A DNA stretch of 64,000 nt from Eubacteriales bacterium (GCA_030533225.1 JAUNJO010000002.1:1-64000); one strand, 5' to 3'; shown: positions 43,545 to 54,642, counted from the stretch's first letter. Notes: generated by a model not told the origin, from the sequence alone. A program made the numbers and translations.

Positions 43545-44234
43545 ATGACAGGTATAATTTGTGCTATGGATTTGGAGCTTGAGGGCTTCCTTAAGAATAT
43601 GAGCGTGGAGGAGACCTTGGAGAGGTCGGGGATGACTTTTTACAAGGGAAAAATCAAAAACTCCGAGGCTGTTATCGCTCAGTGCGGAGTGGGCAAGGTA
43701 AATGCCGCCATCTGCACTCAGATTATGATTGACTTCTTTGCGCCGCAGCTTATTGTCAACAGCGGTGTGGCAGGTGCTTTGGATGAAAGACTCACGGTCT
43801 GCGACCTTGTAATCGGTGATTTTGCCCTGCAGCATGATATGGACGGCACCGCTTTGGGAGAAGAAAAAGGCAACCTGGATTTGGGAGGCGAACAGCGTGT
43901 GCGTCTGCCTCTTGACAGGGAAACCTCGGAGAAACTTATGAAGCTTGCGGAAAATTATGAGGGAAGCCGAGTGTATTTGGGAACCGTTGCGTCCGGGGAC
44001 AAGTTCGTATCCGACACCCGGGAGCGCCTTTCCATCGGCAGACAGTTTGATGCTTTAGCCTGCGAGATGGAGGGTGCTTCCATGGCTCACGTTTGCTACA
44101 GAGCCAAGGTTCCCTGCGCCATAGTCCGCGCTATTTCCGACGACCTTACCCACAACACCGGCATGAGTTTCAATGAGTTCAAGTATATCGCCTGTGAAAA
44201 AACCGTTCTGCTTCTTCTGGGGCTTTTTGAATGA
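43545..44234 (+). CDS. mtnN: 5'-methylthioadenosine/S-adenosylhomocysteine nucleosidase
   Basis: 229 aa. Removes adenine from MTA and SAH, clearing methylation by-products. 'GIICAMDLELEGFL' with the catalytic Glu region, 'GVGKVNAAICTQIMID', 'NSGVAGALDE', 'CEMEGASMAHVC' and the catalytic Asp in 'RAISDDLTHN' are diagnostic. AGAGGAG upstream. In an operon with rsmE. Confidence 0.97.
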   Translation: MTGIICAMDLELEGFLKNMSVEETLERSGMTFYKGKIKNSEAVIAQCGVGKVNAAICTQIMIDFFAPQLIVNSGVAGALDERLTVCDLVIGDFALQHDMDGTALGEEKGNLDLGGEQRVRLPLDRETSEKLMKLAENYEGSRVYLGTVASGDKFVSDTRERLSIGRQFDALACEMEGASMAHVCYRAKVPCAIVRAISDDLTHNTGMSFNEFKYIACEKTVLLLLGLFE

Positions 44235-44305
44235 TAAGCTCTGCTCCTTGACTTTTGGTGTTTTTGGTGATACTATAATCTTCGATTGATTTGGAGCGTG
44301 TGACT

Positions 44306-44782
44306 ATGAATAAATACATAAGAATGTTCAAGTGGCTGATGATGATAATCGCCGGCTGCACATTTATTCTATCAATAACACTTTTGCCGGAACTTGCAAG
44401 CTGGTCGGCTTGGAGATTCCCTGAGATAGCATATCTTCAGTACCCCATGCTGATTTTTCTGTGGACTACTTCAATCGGGTTTTATTATATTGTGTTATTG
44501 GCACTCAATGTGTGCAGCAATGCAACCTCCGGAAAGGGCTTTACCGTGACAACCGCCAAGCTTTTCGACAGAATTGCCCTTATGGCCCTTGTGGAGCTTG
44601 TGGCTTATATGATAGGCTTTATTGCGGTTGCAATTTGTACTATGCGTGCTCACCCCAGCTTCGTTTTTGTCCTCTTCCTAATTGCTTTTGTGTGCCTTAT
44701 TGTGTTCGGTTTTTGTAAGGTTATGAAGCATCTTCTTCTGCGTGTTATCGAAATTAAAGAGGAAAGCGAATATACAATTTGA
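44306..44782 (+). CDS. DUF2975 membrane protein (YoaS-like)
   Basis: 158 aa with four membrane segments (about 10-30, 48-68, 92-116, 122-143). The 'GKGFTVTTAKLFDRIALMAL' loop between segments 2 and 3 is characteristic of DUF2975. Such proteins are found directly upstream of a small XRE regulator (YozG type), exactly as here, 18 nt away. Function unknown. GGAG precedes the ATG. Confidence 0.9.
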   Translation: MNKYIRMFKWLMMIIAGCTFILSITLLPELASWSAWRFPEIAYLQYPMLIFLWTTSIGFYYIVLLALNVCSNATSGKGFTVTTAKLFDRIALMALVELVAYMIGFIAVAICTMRAHPSFVFVLFLIAFVCLIVFGFCKVMKHLLLRVIEIKEESEYTI

Positions 44783-44800
44783 TTTTAAGGAGACAGCAAG

Positions 44801-45004
44801 ATGCCTATTACGGTTAATTTAGAGGAGCTTCTGAAACGGGAGGACAAGACTATGGCTCAGCTTGCGAAAGAGATTGAGCTTACTCCCGCTGATCTTTCGA
44901 TTCTCAAGGCAGGCAAGGCAAGAGCTGTGAGAATGACCACTCTCGAAAAACTCTGCAAGGCGTTAAACTGCACTGTGGGAGATCTCCTCATCTATAAAGA
45001 ATAA
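44801..45004 (+). CDS. Small Cro/CI-type helix-turn-helix regulator (YozG-like)
   Basis: 67 aa, one HTH_26/XRE domain: 'MAQLAKEIELTPADLSILKAG' type recognition region (MAQLAKEIELT then ADLSILK), followed by 'LEKLCKALNCTVGDLLIY'. It probably autoregulates the DUF2975/regulator pair. TAAGGAGA precedes the ATG. Confidence 0.95.
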   Translation: MPITVNLEELLKREDKTMAQLAKEIELTPADLSILKAGKARAVRMTTLEKLCKALNCTVGDLLIYKE

Positions 45005-45020
45005 GACAGAATATGACAAA

Positions 45021-45062
45021 GGCCACTCAGCTTTAGGTTAGCTGAGTGGCTTCTTCTTTTTG
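45021..45062. terminator. Bidirectional terminator
   Basis: Stem gccactcagct (45022-45032) with agctgagtggc (45040-45050), T-rich on the right and A-rich on the left. It overlaps the end of the convergent PH-domain gene. Confidence 0.82.
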
Positions 45063-46406
45063 CACAGAGATGATTTTCAAGCAGGTTTTGGCATCACCTC
45101 TAATGTGGATTTTCAGGGTACAGGTTTTGCGAAGTCTCTGGTAGGGTGACTGAATAAGTGTTCGCGCCGTGATTTTTTCTTTCGGGATATAGGTTTTGCA
45201 AAGATGAAAGGGTGAGGCATAGGAAATTGTGATAAAGCTTTCGTAAACAGTGACTTTGCTTTTGCGAAACCCCAAATATGAAAAGAAAACCGAGGCAAGA
45301 GACAGGAGGAAAATCCCAACCCACGGGTAAAACAACAGGGGAAGTCTCAAAGGAAAAATCATAAGTAAAAGTGTAAATAATAAAAACAGGATTGCCTTGT
45401 AGCAGTAACCCCAAAGAGGAAACCCCTTGGGTTTTATGATGCGTATGGGATTTTCCTCAATGAAACCCAGGCGGCAAAGGATTTCTTTTTGCTCTTTTTC
45501 CTTTGCACCCAAGGAAAGATTCAGGAAATTTTCCGTCCCCTTTACCGGCAGGTGTCCCTTGAGGCTGAACCGCTTGAAAATAAGGAGCAAAAGACTTTGC
45601 CTGAGGGTGACGGCGCTCAAAGAACTTTTTGGGAATTCGGTAACGGTTTTGGTGATTAGACCTTTACTGACAGATACCGCATCCCCCCACAGCCTGAGAG
45701 TGAAATTAATGTGCTTCAAAAAGGCGATAAGAAGCCCCGAAAACCAAATAAAAAAGAAAAAGCCTGCCAAAATTCTTAAGGATGAGGGGAGGACAGAGAG
45801 GATAAGGTCATTTTCAAATCTGAATAGCTCAAAAAGTTTTGCGGCGCGCTCATCCCCGATGAAATTCGCGGTTTTGTTGAGCATGGGGATAAGGGTAAAC
45901 AGTCCCCAAAGCACATTTGAAAAGCCTGCACAGACAAGCAGAAGTCCCCAAAAGTCCGATGGATACTTTTGGACTCGGTGCTTCTTTTCCCGGGGTATGA
46001 GCCTTTGGGAAAGTGCTTTTGCGTCAGGAGTTTTCAGGTAACTTTCCGCGGTGATGTTTGCTCCCTTTACGGTGAGCTTTACCGACCGTGTAATGGGATA
46101 AAGAAGTTTGCGCGTGAGGGTGACACAGCGGATTTTATCATTGTAGATAAAGTCCTCTCTTCGCAGAATAATTCCCTTTCCCCGCAAGATTTTGTCCTGA
46201 TTTTCTACAAGGAAATTGGCTCTGAGGGACAAAATTCCCCAAACTGTAATCAACAGAAAAATTACGATGTTTGTAAAGTAGGCGAAGAACACAAAAACGG
46301 GAGAAAAACCCTCAAACAGCACCGCCTGAACGGGTACTGCCAAAAGCAAAAACACGAAGCGGTAAAGAAACGCATAAAGGTAAAGTCGGGAGATTTTGTG
46401 CTTCAC
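45033..46406 (-). CDS. PH-domain membrane protein (YdbT-like)
   Basis: 457 aa with paired membrane segments near the N-terminus (~10-62), middle (~150-230) and C-terminus (~330-385), each followed by a bacterial PH (bPH_2, formerly DUF304) domain; three such domains is the YdbT plan. 'NFLVENQDKILRGKGIILRRED' type strands (LRGKGIILRRED) mark the first. The ATGA overlap with the upstream small PH protein matches the B. subtilis ydbS-ydbT pair. Role unknown; in bacilli linked to envelope stress resistance. Confidence 0.88.
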   Translation of the reverse strand: MKHKISRLYLYAFLYRFVFLLLAVPVQAVLFEGFSPVFVFFAYFTNIVIFLLITVWGILSLRANFLVENQDKILRGKGIILRREDFIYNDKIRCVTLTRKLLYPITRSVKLTVKGANITAESYLKTPDAKALSQRLIPREKKHRVQKYPSDFWGLLLVCAGFSNVLWGLFTLIPMLNKTANFIGDERAAKLFELFRFENDLILSVLPSSLRILAGFFFFIWFSGLLIAFLKHINFTLRLWGDAVSVSKGLITKTVTEFPKSSLSAVTLRQSLLLLIFKRFSLKGHLPVKGTENFLNLSLGAKEKEQKEILCRLGFIEENPIRIIKPKGFPLWGYCYKAILFLLFTLLLMIFPLRLPLLFYPWVGIFLLSLASVFFSYLGFRKSKVTVYESFITISYASPFHLCKTYIPKEKITARTLIQSPYQRLRKTCTLKIHIRGDAKTCLKIISVQKEEATQLT

Positions 46407-46834
46407 ATTTTTCCCTCCCTAAAATTATTCACTTCACTCAAAAATGCCTCAAGGGTACGGGTGTCCAAGGGAAATATGAGAAATTTTCCGCCCTGTGTTC
46501 TGATGCTCACACTACACAGATTCAGAAGTATCATTATGGGGGTTTTTAGGGTGACGAGGGAGGAAATATTCCTGTATTTAACCCTTGTTTGCTTTCTGAA
46601 AAACACACCGCGGGTGAAGGCGACGCTTTCCTTATCAAAACAAATGCCGAAACTTTTGAAGCGCCAAAAAAGGTACAGAACACTTACAAAAAAAGCCGCG
46701 AAAACCCCAAAGAGAACAAAAAGGAAACTAAAGGGCAAAAAGGCGCTTGCAAATCCTGCCGCAGATAGGAGCAACACAAATATAATCACGCACCTTGCCA
46801 GATACAGCCACAGAACTTTTTTAGAAGCCTTCAT
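46403..46834 (-). CDS. PH-domain membrane protein (YdbS-like)
   Basis: 143 aa: two membrane segments (~8-58) and one bPH_2 domain (~62-140, 'GICFDKESVAFTRGVFFRK', 'RVKYRNISSLVTLKTPI'). Overlaps the ydbT-like gene by 4 nt (ATGA), which implies translational coupling and a joint complex. Confidence 0.88.
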   Translation of the reverse strand: MKASKKVLWLYLARCVIIFVLLLSAAGFASAFLPFSFLFVLFGVFAAFFVSVLYLFWRFKSFGICFDKESVAFTRGVFFRKQTRVKYRNISSLVTLKTPIMILLNLCSVSIRTQGGKFLIFPLDTRTLEAFLSEVNNFREGKM

Positions 46835-46852
46835 TATCTCACCCTCACAAAA

Positions 46853-46892
46853 AAAGAAAAAGCACGGATACTGCTATGTAACCGTGCTTTTG
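46853..46892 (-). terminator. Terminator of mrp
   Basis: Stem aaaagcacgg (46858-46867) with ccgtgctttt (46882-46891), A-rich to the left for the minus strand. Confidence 0.82.
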
Positions 46893-46905
46893 AGTGCTTA
46901 TGAAA

Positions 46906-47727
46906 TCAGAGTTTTTCCACTGCGTCGGCGGCTTCTTCGAAATAGTCGCCCACGAAAAGCTCCATTGTACCTGTGTCGGTACAGGCGGTGAGAGAGGGGT
47001 CGATGGGAAGCTTTGCCAGCACCTTTGTGCCGTATTTTTCGGCAACCTCATCGGTGTGACTTTCACCGAAAATTTTGTGCTCTTTACCGCAGTCGGGACA
47101 TTTGAAGTAGCTCATGTTCTCAACGATACCGATTATGGGAATGTTCATGAGTTCAGCCATCTTTGCGGCCTTTTCAACAATCATGGAAACAAGCTCCTGA
47201 ACGGAGGCAACAACGATGATGCCGTCAAGGGGAATGCTCTGAAAAACTGTCAGGGGAACATCGCCGGTTCCCGGAGGCATGTCGATGAACATATAGTCCA
47301 CATCTTTCCAGATAAACTCTGTCCAGAACTGCTTGACGGTGCCTGCAATAACAGGGCCGCGCCAAACAACAGGGTCGGTCTCGTTCTCAAGCAAAAGATT
47401 GATGGAAACCACATCTATGCCTGTCTTAGTGGTGACGGGGAGCAGTCCCAGGTCGGTGCCTGTGCACTTTTCCTTTATGCCGAATGCCTTTGGGATAGAG
47501 GGGCCTGTGATGTCGGCGTCCATAATGGCGGTCTTGTAGCCCCGTCGGTTCATGGAAACCGCCATGGCACTTGTCACAAGGCTCTTTCCGACACCGCCCT
47601 TGCCGGATACGATGCCGATAACCTTTTTTACCTTACTGAGCTCGTTGAGAGACTCGGTTTTGATGGCGTTTTCTTCTTTAGAATTACAGTTTGACTTACA
47701 GCTTGAGCAGTCATGAGTGCAACCCAT
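46906..47727 (-). CDS. Mrp/NBP35-type Fe-S cluster carrier ATPase
   Basis: 273 aa. Deviant Walker A 'GIVSGKGGVGKSLVTSAMA', 'DADITGPSIP', 'IDMPPGTGD' and the C-terminal CxxC 'FKCPDCGKEHKIFGE' that holds a bridging Fe-S cluster in the dimer. The N-terminus has an extra Cys motif 'CTHDCSSCKSNC', as in eukaryotic NBP35-like and some clostridial Mrp forms, which may bind a further cluster. Function: transfer of 4Fe-4S clusters to apoproteins. It follows the Cys-tailed membrane protein by 55 nt. Confidence 0.95.
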   Translation of the reverse strand: MGCTHDCSSCKSNCNSKEENAIKTESLNELSKVKKVIGIVSGKGGVGKSLVTSAMAVSMNRRGYKTAIMDADITGPSIPKAFGIKEKCTGTDLGLLPVTTKTGIDVVSINLLLENETDPVVWRGPVIAGTVKQFWTEFIWKDVDYMFIDMPPGTGDVPLTVFQSIPLDGIIVVASVQELVSMIVEKAAKMAELMNIPIIGIVENMSYFKCPDCGKEHKIFGESHTDEVAEKYGTKVLAKLPIDPSLTACTDTGTMELFVGDYFEEAADAVEKL

Positions 47728-47782
47728 TTTGATTACCTCTTTTCAAGTTCAACAATGTGATTATTTGTGATTTACGGTGGAA

Positions 47783-48397
47783 TTATTCCTCGTAAGTTTC
47801 TTCTTTTTCTGTTTCCTCTGATACTTCTGCAGCTTCTTCTGCTGTATCTGCAGCGTCAGCGGTTTCCTCTTTCTCGGCGGTGTCACAGCCGGCACACTCG
47901 GAGCAGTCACATTGGCAGGGAGTGCTTTCGGACTCCTCAGCGGTTTCCTCTGCAATTGCTTCAGCGGTTTCCTCTGCTTCCTCCTCGAAATCAGTCTCGA
48001 AGCCCGAGAGGAAGGTGTAGGGAATACCGTAGCCTAAAGCAACACAGGCAAGGATGAGGATAGGGCTGTAGTCAAGGGGAGTCTGACCGCCTAAGTTTGC
48101 AATAGCTGTGTGCAGGGGAAGGGCGGGGATAAAATATGCCAAAATCGCGTAAAGTGCGGGTATGTCAAGAATAATAAGTGTCCAGAGGCTAAAGCGCTTA
48201 ACGGCTTTGCCGTCACCGACTCTTGTTGCATAGAAAACGATAAGTCCGAATACGGTGAACACCACAAGGTTAAGGTAAGGAGCAAGGTCTGTTGTTGCTC
48301 CAAAGGTCAGGAAGAAGTAAGAGCAAATGATGTAGCCTAAAATAAGGAACGCGGAAAATACCAGATTCAGGGAATCTTTTTTGTTTGTCTTTTTCAT
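47783..48397 (-). CDS. Membrane protein with acidic, Cys-rich tail
   Basis: 204 aa, family not recognised. Four membrane segments (~12-33, 38-60, 68-92, 108-128) are followed by a ~75-residue tail made almost only of Glu, Ala, Thr, interrupted by 'CQCDCSECAGCD' (five Cys within 11 residues). That cluster looks able to bind a metal or Fe-S cluster. The upstream position to mrp on the same strand suggests a link to cluster handling (inference). AGGCTGAC-type site before the ATG. Alternative: the tail is an acidic linker with incidental Cys. Confidence 0.78.
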   Translation of the reverse strand: MKKTNKKDSLNLVFSAFLILGYIICSYFFLTFGATTDLAPYLNLVVFTVFGLIVFYATRVGDGKAVKRFSLWTLIILDIPALYAILAYFIPALPLHTAIANLGGQTPLDYSPILILACVALGYGIPYTFLSGFETDFEEEAEETAEAIAEETAEESESTPCQCDCSECAGCDTAEKEETADAADTAEEAAEVSEETEKEETYEE

Positions 48398-48462
48398 TTT
48401 GTCAGCCTCCGAAAAAATAATTTTCTTTAGTATAAAAGGGGAATGTGAAAATCAAATGAACA

Positions 48463-49380
48463 TTAAAGAGCTTTTGCAACAAGACAAACCCAGCCGGCGT
48501 CGTTGAGGGCTTTTATGACCTTGAAGCTGCCCTCTAAAGCAGAGAGCACATCAGGAAGCCGGGATTCGATGATGCCACTCATTATGTACACGGAATCTTC
48601 GTTCATAAACTTTTTCACATCTTTTGAGAGCATGATGATTGCGTCGGCAACAATGTTTGCAACCACTATGTTGTAGGTGCCCTCCACCTTGTCGGTGAGG
48701 TTGCCCGAAACGAAGCCGCACCTGTCGGCAACGCCGTTGAGCTGTGCGTTTTCCTTTGCGGTACGCACAGCGGTGGGGTCGATATCCACACCGAAGGCAC
48801 TCTCTGCACCCAAAAGCACCGATGCAATGGAAAGTATACCGCTTCCACAGCCCACATCAAGTACCTTTACACCCTCGGTTACGTGCTTTTCAAGCTCGGT
48901 AAGACAAAGACGGGTGGTTTCGTGGTTGCCTGTGCCGAAGGCAAGTCCGGGGTCGATGTCGATGACTTTTCTGTCCCCTGCGTCGTATTTATCTCGCCAA
49001 GTGGGACGGATAAGGAGTTTTTCTCCCACGGGAATGGGGTAGAAATACTGTCTCCAGTTGTTTCTCCAGTCCTCCTCGTTACAGCAGAGGGTGTTGATTT
49101 CGCTGTCTACTCCCTCCGCCGAAAGACGCTCTCTGAGAAAAGCAATGTTTTCCGCAGGGTTCTCCTCGGGGCTTATGTAAACATGAATAAGCACCTTTGA
49201 CTTGTCCTTTTTCAGGAGTTCCTCGTCGATAAGGTCGATGTGAGCAATCTCCATGACCTCATCCTCCAGCATGCTGTAGTCCTCAATATATATGCCGTAG
49301 GGCACAACCATGTGGGCGATTGCCTCGGCGGTTTCGCTGTCTTTTCCGTCAACGGAAATGATGATTTCGGTCCAATCCAT
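48463..49380 (-). CDS. prmA: Ribosomal protein L11 methyltransferase
   Basis: 305 aa. N-terminal L11-binding domain (~1-90) and AdoMet Rossmann domain with 'DPGLAFGTGNHETTRLCL', 'VLDVGCGSGILSIA' and 'VVANIVADAI' (NPPF-like Asn motif). It trimethylates L11. Last gene of the hrcA-dnaJ group, 63 nt after dnaJ; the dnaJ-prmA order is common in Firmicutes. I see no clear terminator in the 65 nt below its stop. Confidence 0.97.
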   Translation of the reverse strand: MDWTEIIISVDGKDSETAEAIAHMVVPYGIYIEDYSMLEDEVMEIAHIDLIDEELLKKDKSKVLIHVYISPEENPAENIAFLRERLSAEGVDSEINTLCCNEEDWRNNWRQYFYPIPVGEKLLIRPTWRDKYDAGDRKVIDIDPGLAFGTGNHETTRLCLTELEKHVTEGVKVLDVGCGSGILSIASVLLGAESAFGVDIDPTAVRTAKENAQLNGVADRCGFVSGNLTDKVEGTYNIVVANIVADAIIMLSKDVKKFMNEDSVYIMSGIIESRLPDVLSALEGSFKVIKALNDAGWVCLVAKAL

Positions 49381-49443
49381 AATAAACCTCTTTGTAAGCT
49401 CTCGGCTTTCGGTAATTTCGTTTTCTCGGCAGAAGTGGGGGAA

Positions 49444-50592
49444 TTAACCGAATATCTTTTTGATTAAATCCGAGAAGCCTTTTCTCTTTGAGTAGTTTTT
49501 GTCCGATGATGCCGCCTCAAACTGACGGAGCAAATCCTTCTGCTTTGAGGACAGGTTCTTCGGTACATCAATGCTTATTCTAACGTACTGGTCACCTCTG
49601 CCCTTGCCGTTTAAGTGGGGAATGCCCTTGCCCTTGAGCTTGAACACATCTCCGGGCTGAGTGCCGTCGTGAACGCTGTAGCTTACCTTGCCGTCGATGG
49701 TGGGCACGATAACCTCGGCGCCCAAAGCCGCCTGGGTGTAGGTAAGGGGCAGCTCGCACCACACATCGTCACCCTTGCGCTCAAAGATGGGATGGGGCTT
49801 TACATTTATATATACTCTCACATCACCCGAGGGACCTCCGTTTATACCGGAGCTTCCCTGACCGCTTACATTGAGCACCTGGTCGGTGTTTACGCCTGCG
49901 GGAATGTTAATTTCAATCTTGCGTGTTGTTTTGTGTCTGCCTGCACCGCCGCAAACCTTACAGGGGTGCTCGATGACCTTGCCGCTGCCTTTACAGGCGT
50001 CACAAACCTTTGTGGTCTGAACGACGCCAAAGGGAGTGCGCTGATTAACGGTGACCTGACCTCTGCCGCCGCATGCCGAACAGGTCTTGGAGGAGGTGCC
50101 TTTCTGAGCGCCTGAGCCGCCGCATTCCTTGCACTGTACCGTTGCAATGTAGCTTATCTCCTTTTTACAGCCTTTTGCCGCCTCGTCAAAGCTTACGGTG
50201 ACGGTGGTTTCGATATCGGCACCCCGTCTGGGTGCGTTGGGGTTAGCGGACCTTCTGCCGCCGAATCCTCCGAATCCGCCGAAAACGCTGTTGAAGATGT
50301 CGCCGAAGTCCACATCCTGTGTAAAGGGACTTCCGCCGTAGCCTCCGCCAGCGCCGTAGTTGGGGTCAACTCCCGCGTGGCCGAATTGGTCGTACCTTGC
50401 CCGTTTGTCCTTGTCGGAAAGCACCTCGTAGGCTTCGTTTACCTCCTTAAACTTAGCCTCTGCCTCGGCGTTGCCGGGGTTCAGGTCAGGGTGGTACTTT
50501 TTCGCCATCTGCCTGTATGCTTTTTTTATCTCATCGTCAGAAGCGCCCTTCTGAACGCCCATGACCTCATAATAATCTCTTTTATCAGCCAA
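49444..50592 (-). CDS. dnaJ: Chaperone DnaJ
   Basis: 382 aa. J domain (~4-68) with HPD ('[15 protein letters not shown]'), Gly/Phe-rich region (~75-120), four CxxCxGxG zinc repeats (~145-215, [32 protein letters not shown]) and the C-terminal substrate domain. It delivers clients to DnaK and stimulates its ATPase. Separated from dnaK by 103 nt containing a strong hairpin. Confidence 0.98.
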   Translation of the reverse strand: MADKRDYYEVMGVQKGASDDEIKKAYRQMAKKYHPDLNPGNAEAEAKFKEVNEAYEVLSDKDKRARYDQFGHAGVDPNYGAGGGYGGSPFTQDVDFGDIFNSVFGGFGGFGGRRSANPNAPRRGADIETTVTVSFDEAAKGCKKEISYIATVQCKECGGSGAQKGTSSKTCSACGGRGQVTVNQRTPFGVVQTTKVCDACKGSGKVIEHPCKVCGGAGRHKTTRKIEINIPAGVNTDQVLNVSGQGSSGINGGPSGDVRVYINVKPHPIFERKGDDVWCELPLTYTQAALGAEVIVPTIDGKVSYSVHDGTQPGDVFKLKGKGIPHLNGKGRGDQYVRISIDVPKNLSSKQKDLLRQFEAASSDKNYSKRKGFSDLIKKIFG

Positions 50593-50632
50593 GATTTCAC
50601 CTTCTCTTGTCTTGTGTAGTAACGGAAAATAT

Positions 50633-50663
50633 CGTGTAGTGCCACTTTTGATGACACTACACG
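50633..50663 (-). promoter_or_regulatory. Hairpin between dnaK and dnaJ
   Basis: CGTGTAGTG (50633-50641) and CACTACACG (50655-50663) form a perfect 9-bp stem. On the minus strand it is followed by 'atattttcc', a weak U-tract. It may reduce read-through into dnaJ or be an mRNA processing/stability site. Confidence 0.55.
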
Positions 50664-50695
50664 AATTGCAGCAACAATATTATTATATGCAAAAA

Positions 50696-52552
<1,857 letters not shown>

Positions 52553-52593
52553 TCAAATGTGATTTAAGATTATATACTATATAGTAACTGTCC

Positions 52594-53169
52594 TTAGCTG
52601 TTGGTAACCTGTACCATGGCAGGACGGATTATTTTTTCGCCTATTTTGTAGCCTTTCTGGAAAACCATCCCAAGAGAGTTTGCAGGAAGGTCGGGGTTAT
52701 CTATCATTGAGATTGCGTTGTGCAAAGTGGGGTCGAAAATGTCTCCCACTTCACCGAAAGCCTCAACTCCCAGTTTTTCAAGGCTCTTTTTGAGCTGATT
52801 GCCGATAAGCTCAATGCCCTCCTTGTGGGGATCGTCCTGTGAGGCGTTTGAAAGAGCCGCGGTTACGCTGTCTGCAAGGGGAAGAAGTTCCTCAACCGCC
52901 TTCGCGGTTGCGTCTGCATAGATGGAGAGTTTCTCCTGCTGAGTTCTCTTTCTGTAATTGTCGTACTCGGCGGCCAGGCGGAGATATTTGTCCTTTTGAG
53001 CGTTTAGCTCCTCGGTGAGCGTCTCCTCCAAAGTTTTCTCCTGTACTTGTTCTTCCGATGTTTCCTGTGCTGCTTCTTCTGTTGTTTCTTCTACGGTTTC
53101 TGCAGTCTCCACAGTTTCCTCGCAAACATCTTCGATATTCTCGTTTTTATTCTTTGAACACTTGCTCAT
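52594..53169 (-). CDS. grpE: Nucleotide exchange factor GrpE
   Basis: 191 aa. An acidic Glu/Thr-rich N-terminus (~1-55) precedes the long coiled coil (~55-110, 'LRLAAEYDNYRKRTQQEK') and the C-terminal beta domain with 'HNAISMIDNPDLPANSLGMV' and 'YKIGEKIIRPAMVQV'. It releases ADP from DnaK. AAGGAG precedes the ATG. Confidence 0.98.
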   Translation of the reverse strand: MSKCSKNKNENIEDVCEETVETAETVEETTEEAAQETSEEQVQEKTLEETLTEELNAQKDKYLRLAAEYDNYRKRTQQEKLSIYADATAKAVEELLPLADSVTAALSNASQDDPHKEGIELIGNQLKKSLEKLGVEAFGEVGDIFDPTLHNAISMIDNPDLPANSLGMVFQKGYKIGEKIIRPAMVQVTNS

Positions 53170-53200
53170 AATGAACTCCTTATATGTTTTATATATCGAC

Positions 53201-54229
53201 TTATATGTCGACCATTTCTTCCAAGAGTGACCCTACCTTGCCTGTGATGTAGCTTACAGCACCCATGGCAGATGCGTAATCCATTCTGCCCGGACCGAAA
53301 AGCGCCACTGCACCGGCGGTGCGTCCTTCGATTTCGTATCTTCCGCAAACCACACAGGCTGTGCGAAGTTCAGGTGCCGCACATTCCGAGCCGATGTGAA
53401 TGCTCAGGTGACTTTTGCCGAGAAGCAGAAGCTTTGAAACCTGCTCTCTGTCACTCAAAAAGGAGAGGATTCTTCGGGCTGTGTGAGGGTCAACCTCATC
53501 TGAGAAAAGAAGATTTTTCTCGCCCGAAACACAGAGCTGAACCTTAAGCGCCTGCTCGGAAATCTCCATAATCGCCGTGAGTGCCTGAGGAATTATAAGG
53601 AACAATTCCGAGAAGCTTGCGGCAACCGTCTGCATAAAGGGCCGGTTGATACTCTCAAGGGGTACACCGCAAAGGGCTTTGTTGAGGGTTTCGTGCAATA
53701 TGGTGAGAATCTCCGAATTCACAACGAAGTTACACCTGAACAGCCTGCTCTTTACCATGCCCGTGGTGGTTACGAGCACTACCATAACGGTGTGCCTGCC
53801 TGTGCCGATGAAGTGAAGCCGGTGTATCCGTGATTCCTCACAGGGGGGCGTGGTGGTGACTGCCGCATATCCGATGTATTCGCTCAAAAGGGTTGCCGCC
53901 GCAGTGAGCAGTGATTCGGGGGTGTCGGCGGCTCCGGTGAGCTTCAGGTCCATGTAGTCCCTTGCTCTTTCAGGGGGGAGAAGAGGTACCATCAGGTTGT
54001 CGATGTAGTATCTCAGTCCCTTTTGAGAGGGGATTCTGCCTGCGGAGGTGTGTGGCTGATAAATGTAGCCTTTGTTTGTAAGGTCCGCCATGTCATTTCG
54101 CACTGTGGCAGGAGAGACGGAAATTCCTGTTTCAAGAAGCAGGGATTTAGAGCCGACCGGGTCCCCTGTGGCAACGAAGCCATCGACGATAGCCTTGAGG
54201 ATTTTCTGTTTTCTGGGGTTTAGCTCCAA
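53201..54229 (-). CDS. hrcA: Heat-inducible transcription repressor HrcA
   Basis: 342 aa. N-terminal winged helix with 'NPRKQKILKAIVDGFVATG' and 'LLETGISVSPATVRNDMADL', then the GAF-like and dimerisation parts ending 'YASAMGAVSYITGKVGSLLE'. It represses this operon by binding CIRCE with GroEL help. The start is TTG 54229, with GGAGG 8 nt upstream; an in-frame GTG at 54259 lies inside CIRCE and cannot be the start of a regulated transcript with its own ribosome site. Confidence 0.97.
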   Translation of the reverse strand: MELNPRKQKILKAIVDGFVATGDPVGSKSLLLETGISVSPATVRNDMADLTNKGYIYQPHTSAGRIPSQKGLRYYIDNLMVPLLPPERARDYMDLKLTGAADTPESLLTAAATLLSEYIGYAAVTTTPPCEESRIHRLHFIGTGRHTVMVVLVTTTGMVKSRLFRCNFVVNSEILTILHETLNKALCGVPLESINRPFMQTVAASFSELFLIIPQALTAIMEISEQALKVQLCVSGEKNLLFSDEVDPHTARRILSFLSDREQVSKLLLLGKSHLSIHIGSECAAPELRTACVVCGRYEIEGRTAGAVALFGPGRMDYASAMGAVSYITGKVGSLLEEMVDI

Positions 54230-54252
54230 GACTGTCGCCTCCTTTTCGGAAA

Positions 54253-54279
54253 TTAGCACTCTCGACTGCCGAGTGCTAA
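54253..54279. promoter_or_regulatory. CIRCE operator
   Basis: TTAGCACTC (54253-54261), 9-nt spacer, GAGTGCTAA (54271-54279): a perfect match to the HrcA-binding consensus, directly after the promoter and before hrcA. Confidence 0.98.
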
Positions 54280-54289
54280 CTCTGTATAT

Positions 54290-54318
54290 AATCTACACCC
54301 AAAATCAGGAAATGTCAA
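54290..54318 (-). promoter_or_regulatory. Sigma-A promoter of hrcA-grpE-dnaK-dnaJ
   Basis: Minus strand TTGACA (54318-54313), 17-bp spacer, TAGATT (54295-54290); transcription would begin at the edge of CIRCE. Confidence 0.8.
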
Positions 54319-54526
54319 GTGTATTTTGAATAAAAGAATTGTGAAGTTTTTGTGTCTTTGGGGAAAAACCTGCGAAATAAAGCAAAACTTTGTCGCATAT
54401 ATTAATGTAATAATATAAAACCCCCAAAGCTCTTGTGTAAAGAAAGAGTATTCTCTCTATATCTTGTGTGTTTTTTCGCAAAGTAAAAAAGATTTCAAAA
54501 AAATCTTATAAAAACGATAAAAATAC

Positions 54527-54555
54527 TTGCAATTTTGAAAGTTTGGTGTTATTAT
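54527..54555 (+). promoter_or_regulatory. Promoter of rpsT
   Basis: TTGCAA (54527-54532), 17-bp spacer, TATTAT (54550-54555). It leaves an ~80-nt leader. The AT-rich stretch 54320-54526 holds no gene. Confidence 0.65.
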
Positions 54556-54642
54556 TGTTTGTACACGATTGGTATAAGAGGATTTATGCCTTTAATTTTT
54601 ACTCACGGATTTCGTGTCAATGTTTTTTAAGGAGGTGGGACA

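Noticed and set aside
45969..46991. 340-codon open frame antisense to the two PH-domain genes
   Set aside because: Runs across the overlap of two well-supported genes, lacks a start signal and has a random basic composition.
54230..54259. GTG start of hrcA inside CIRCE
   Set aside because: It would lie within the operator at the transcript start; the TTG at 54229 has a proper GGAGG site.
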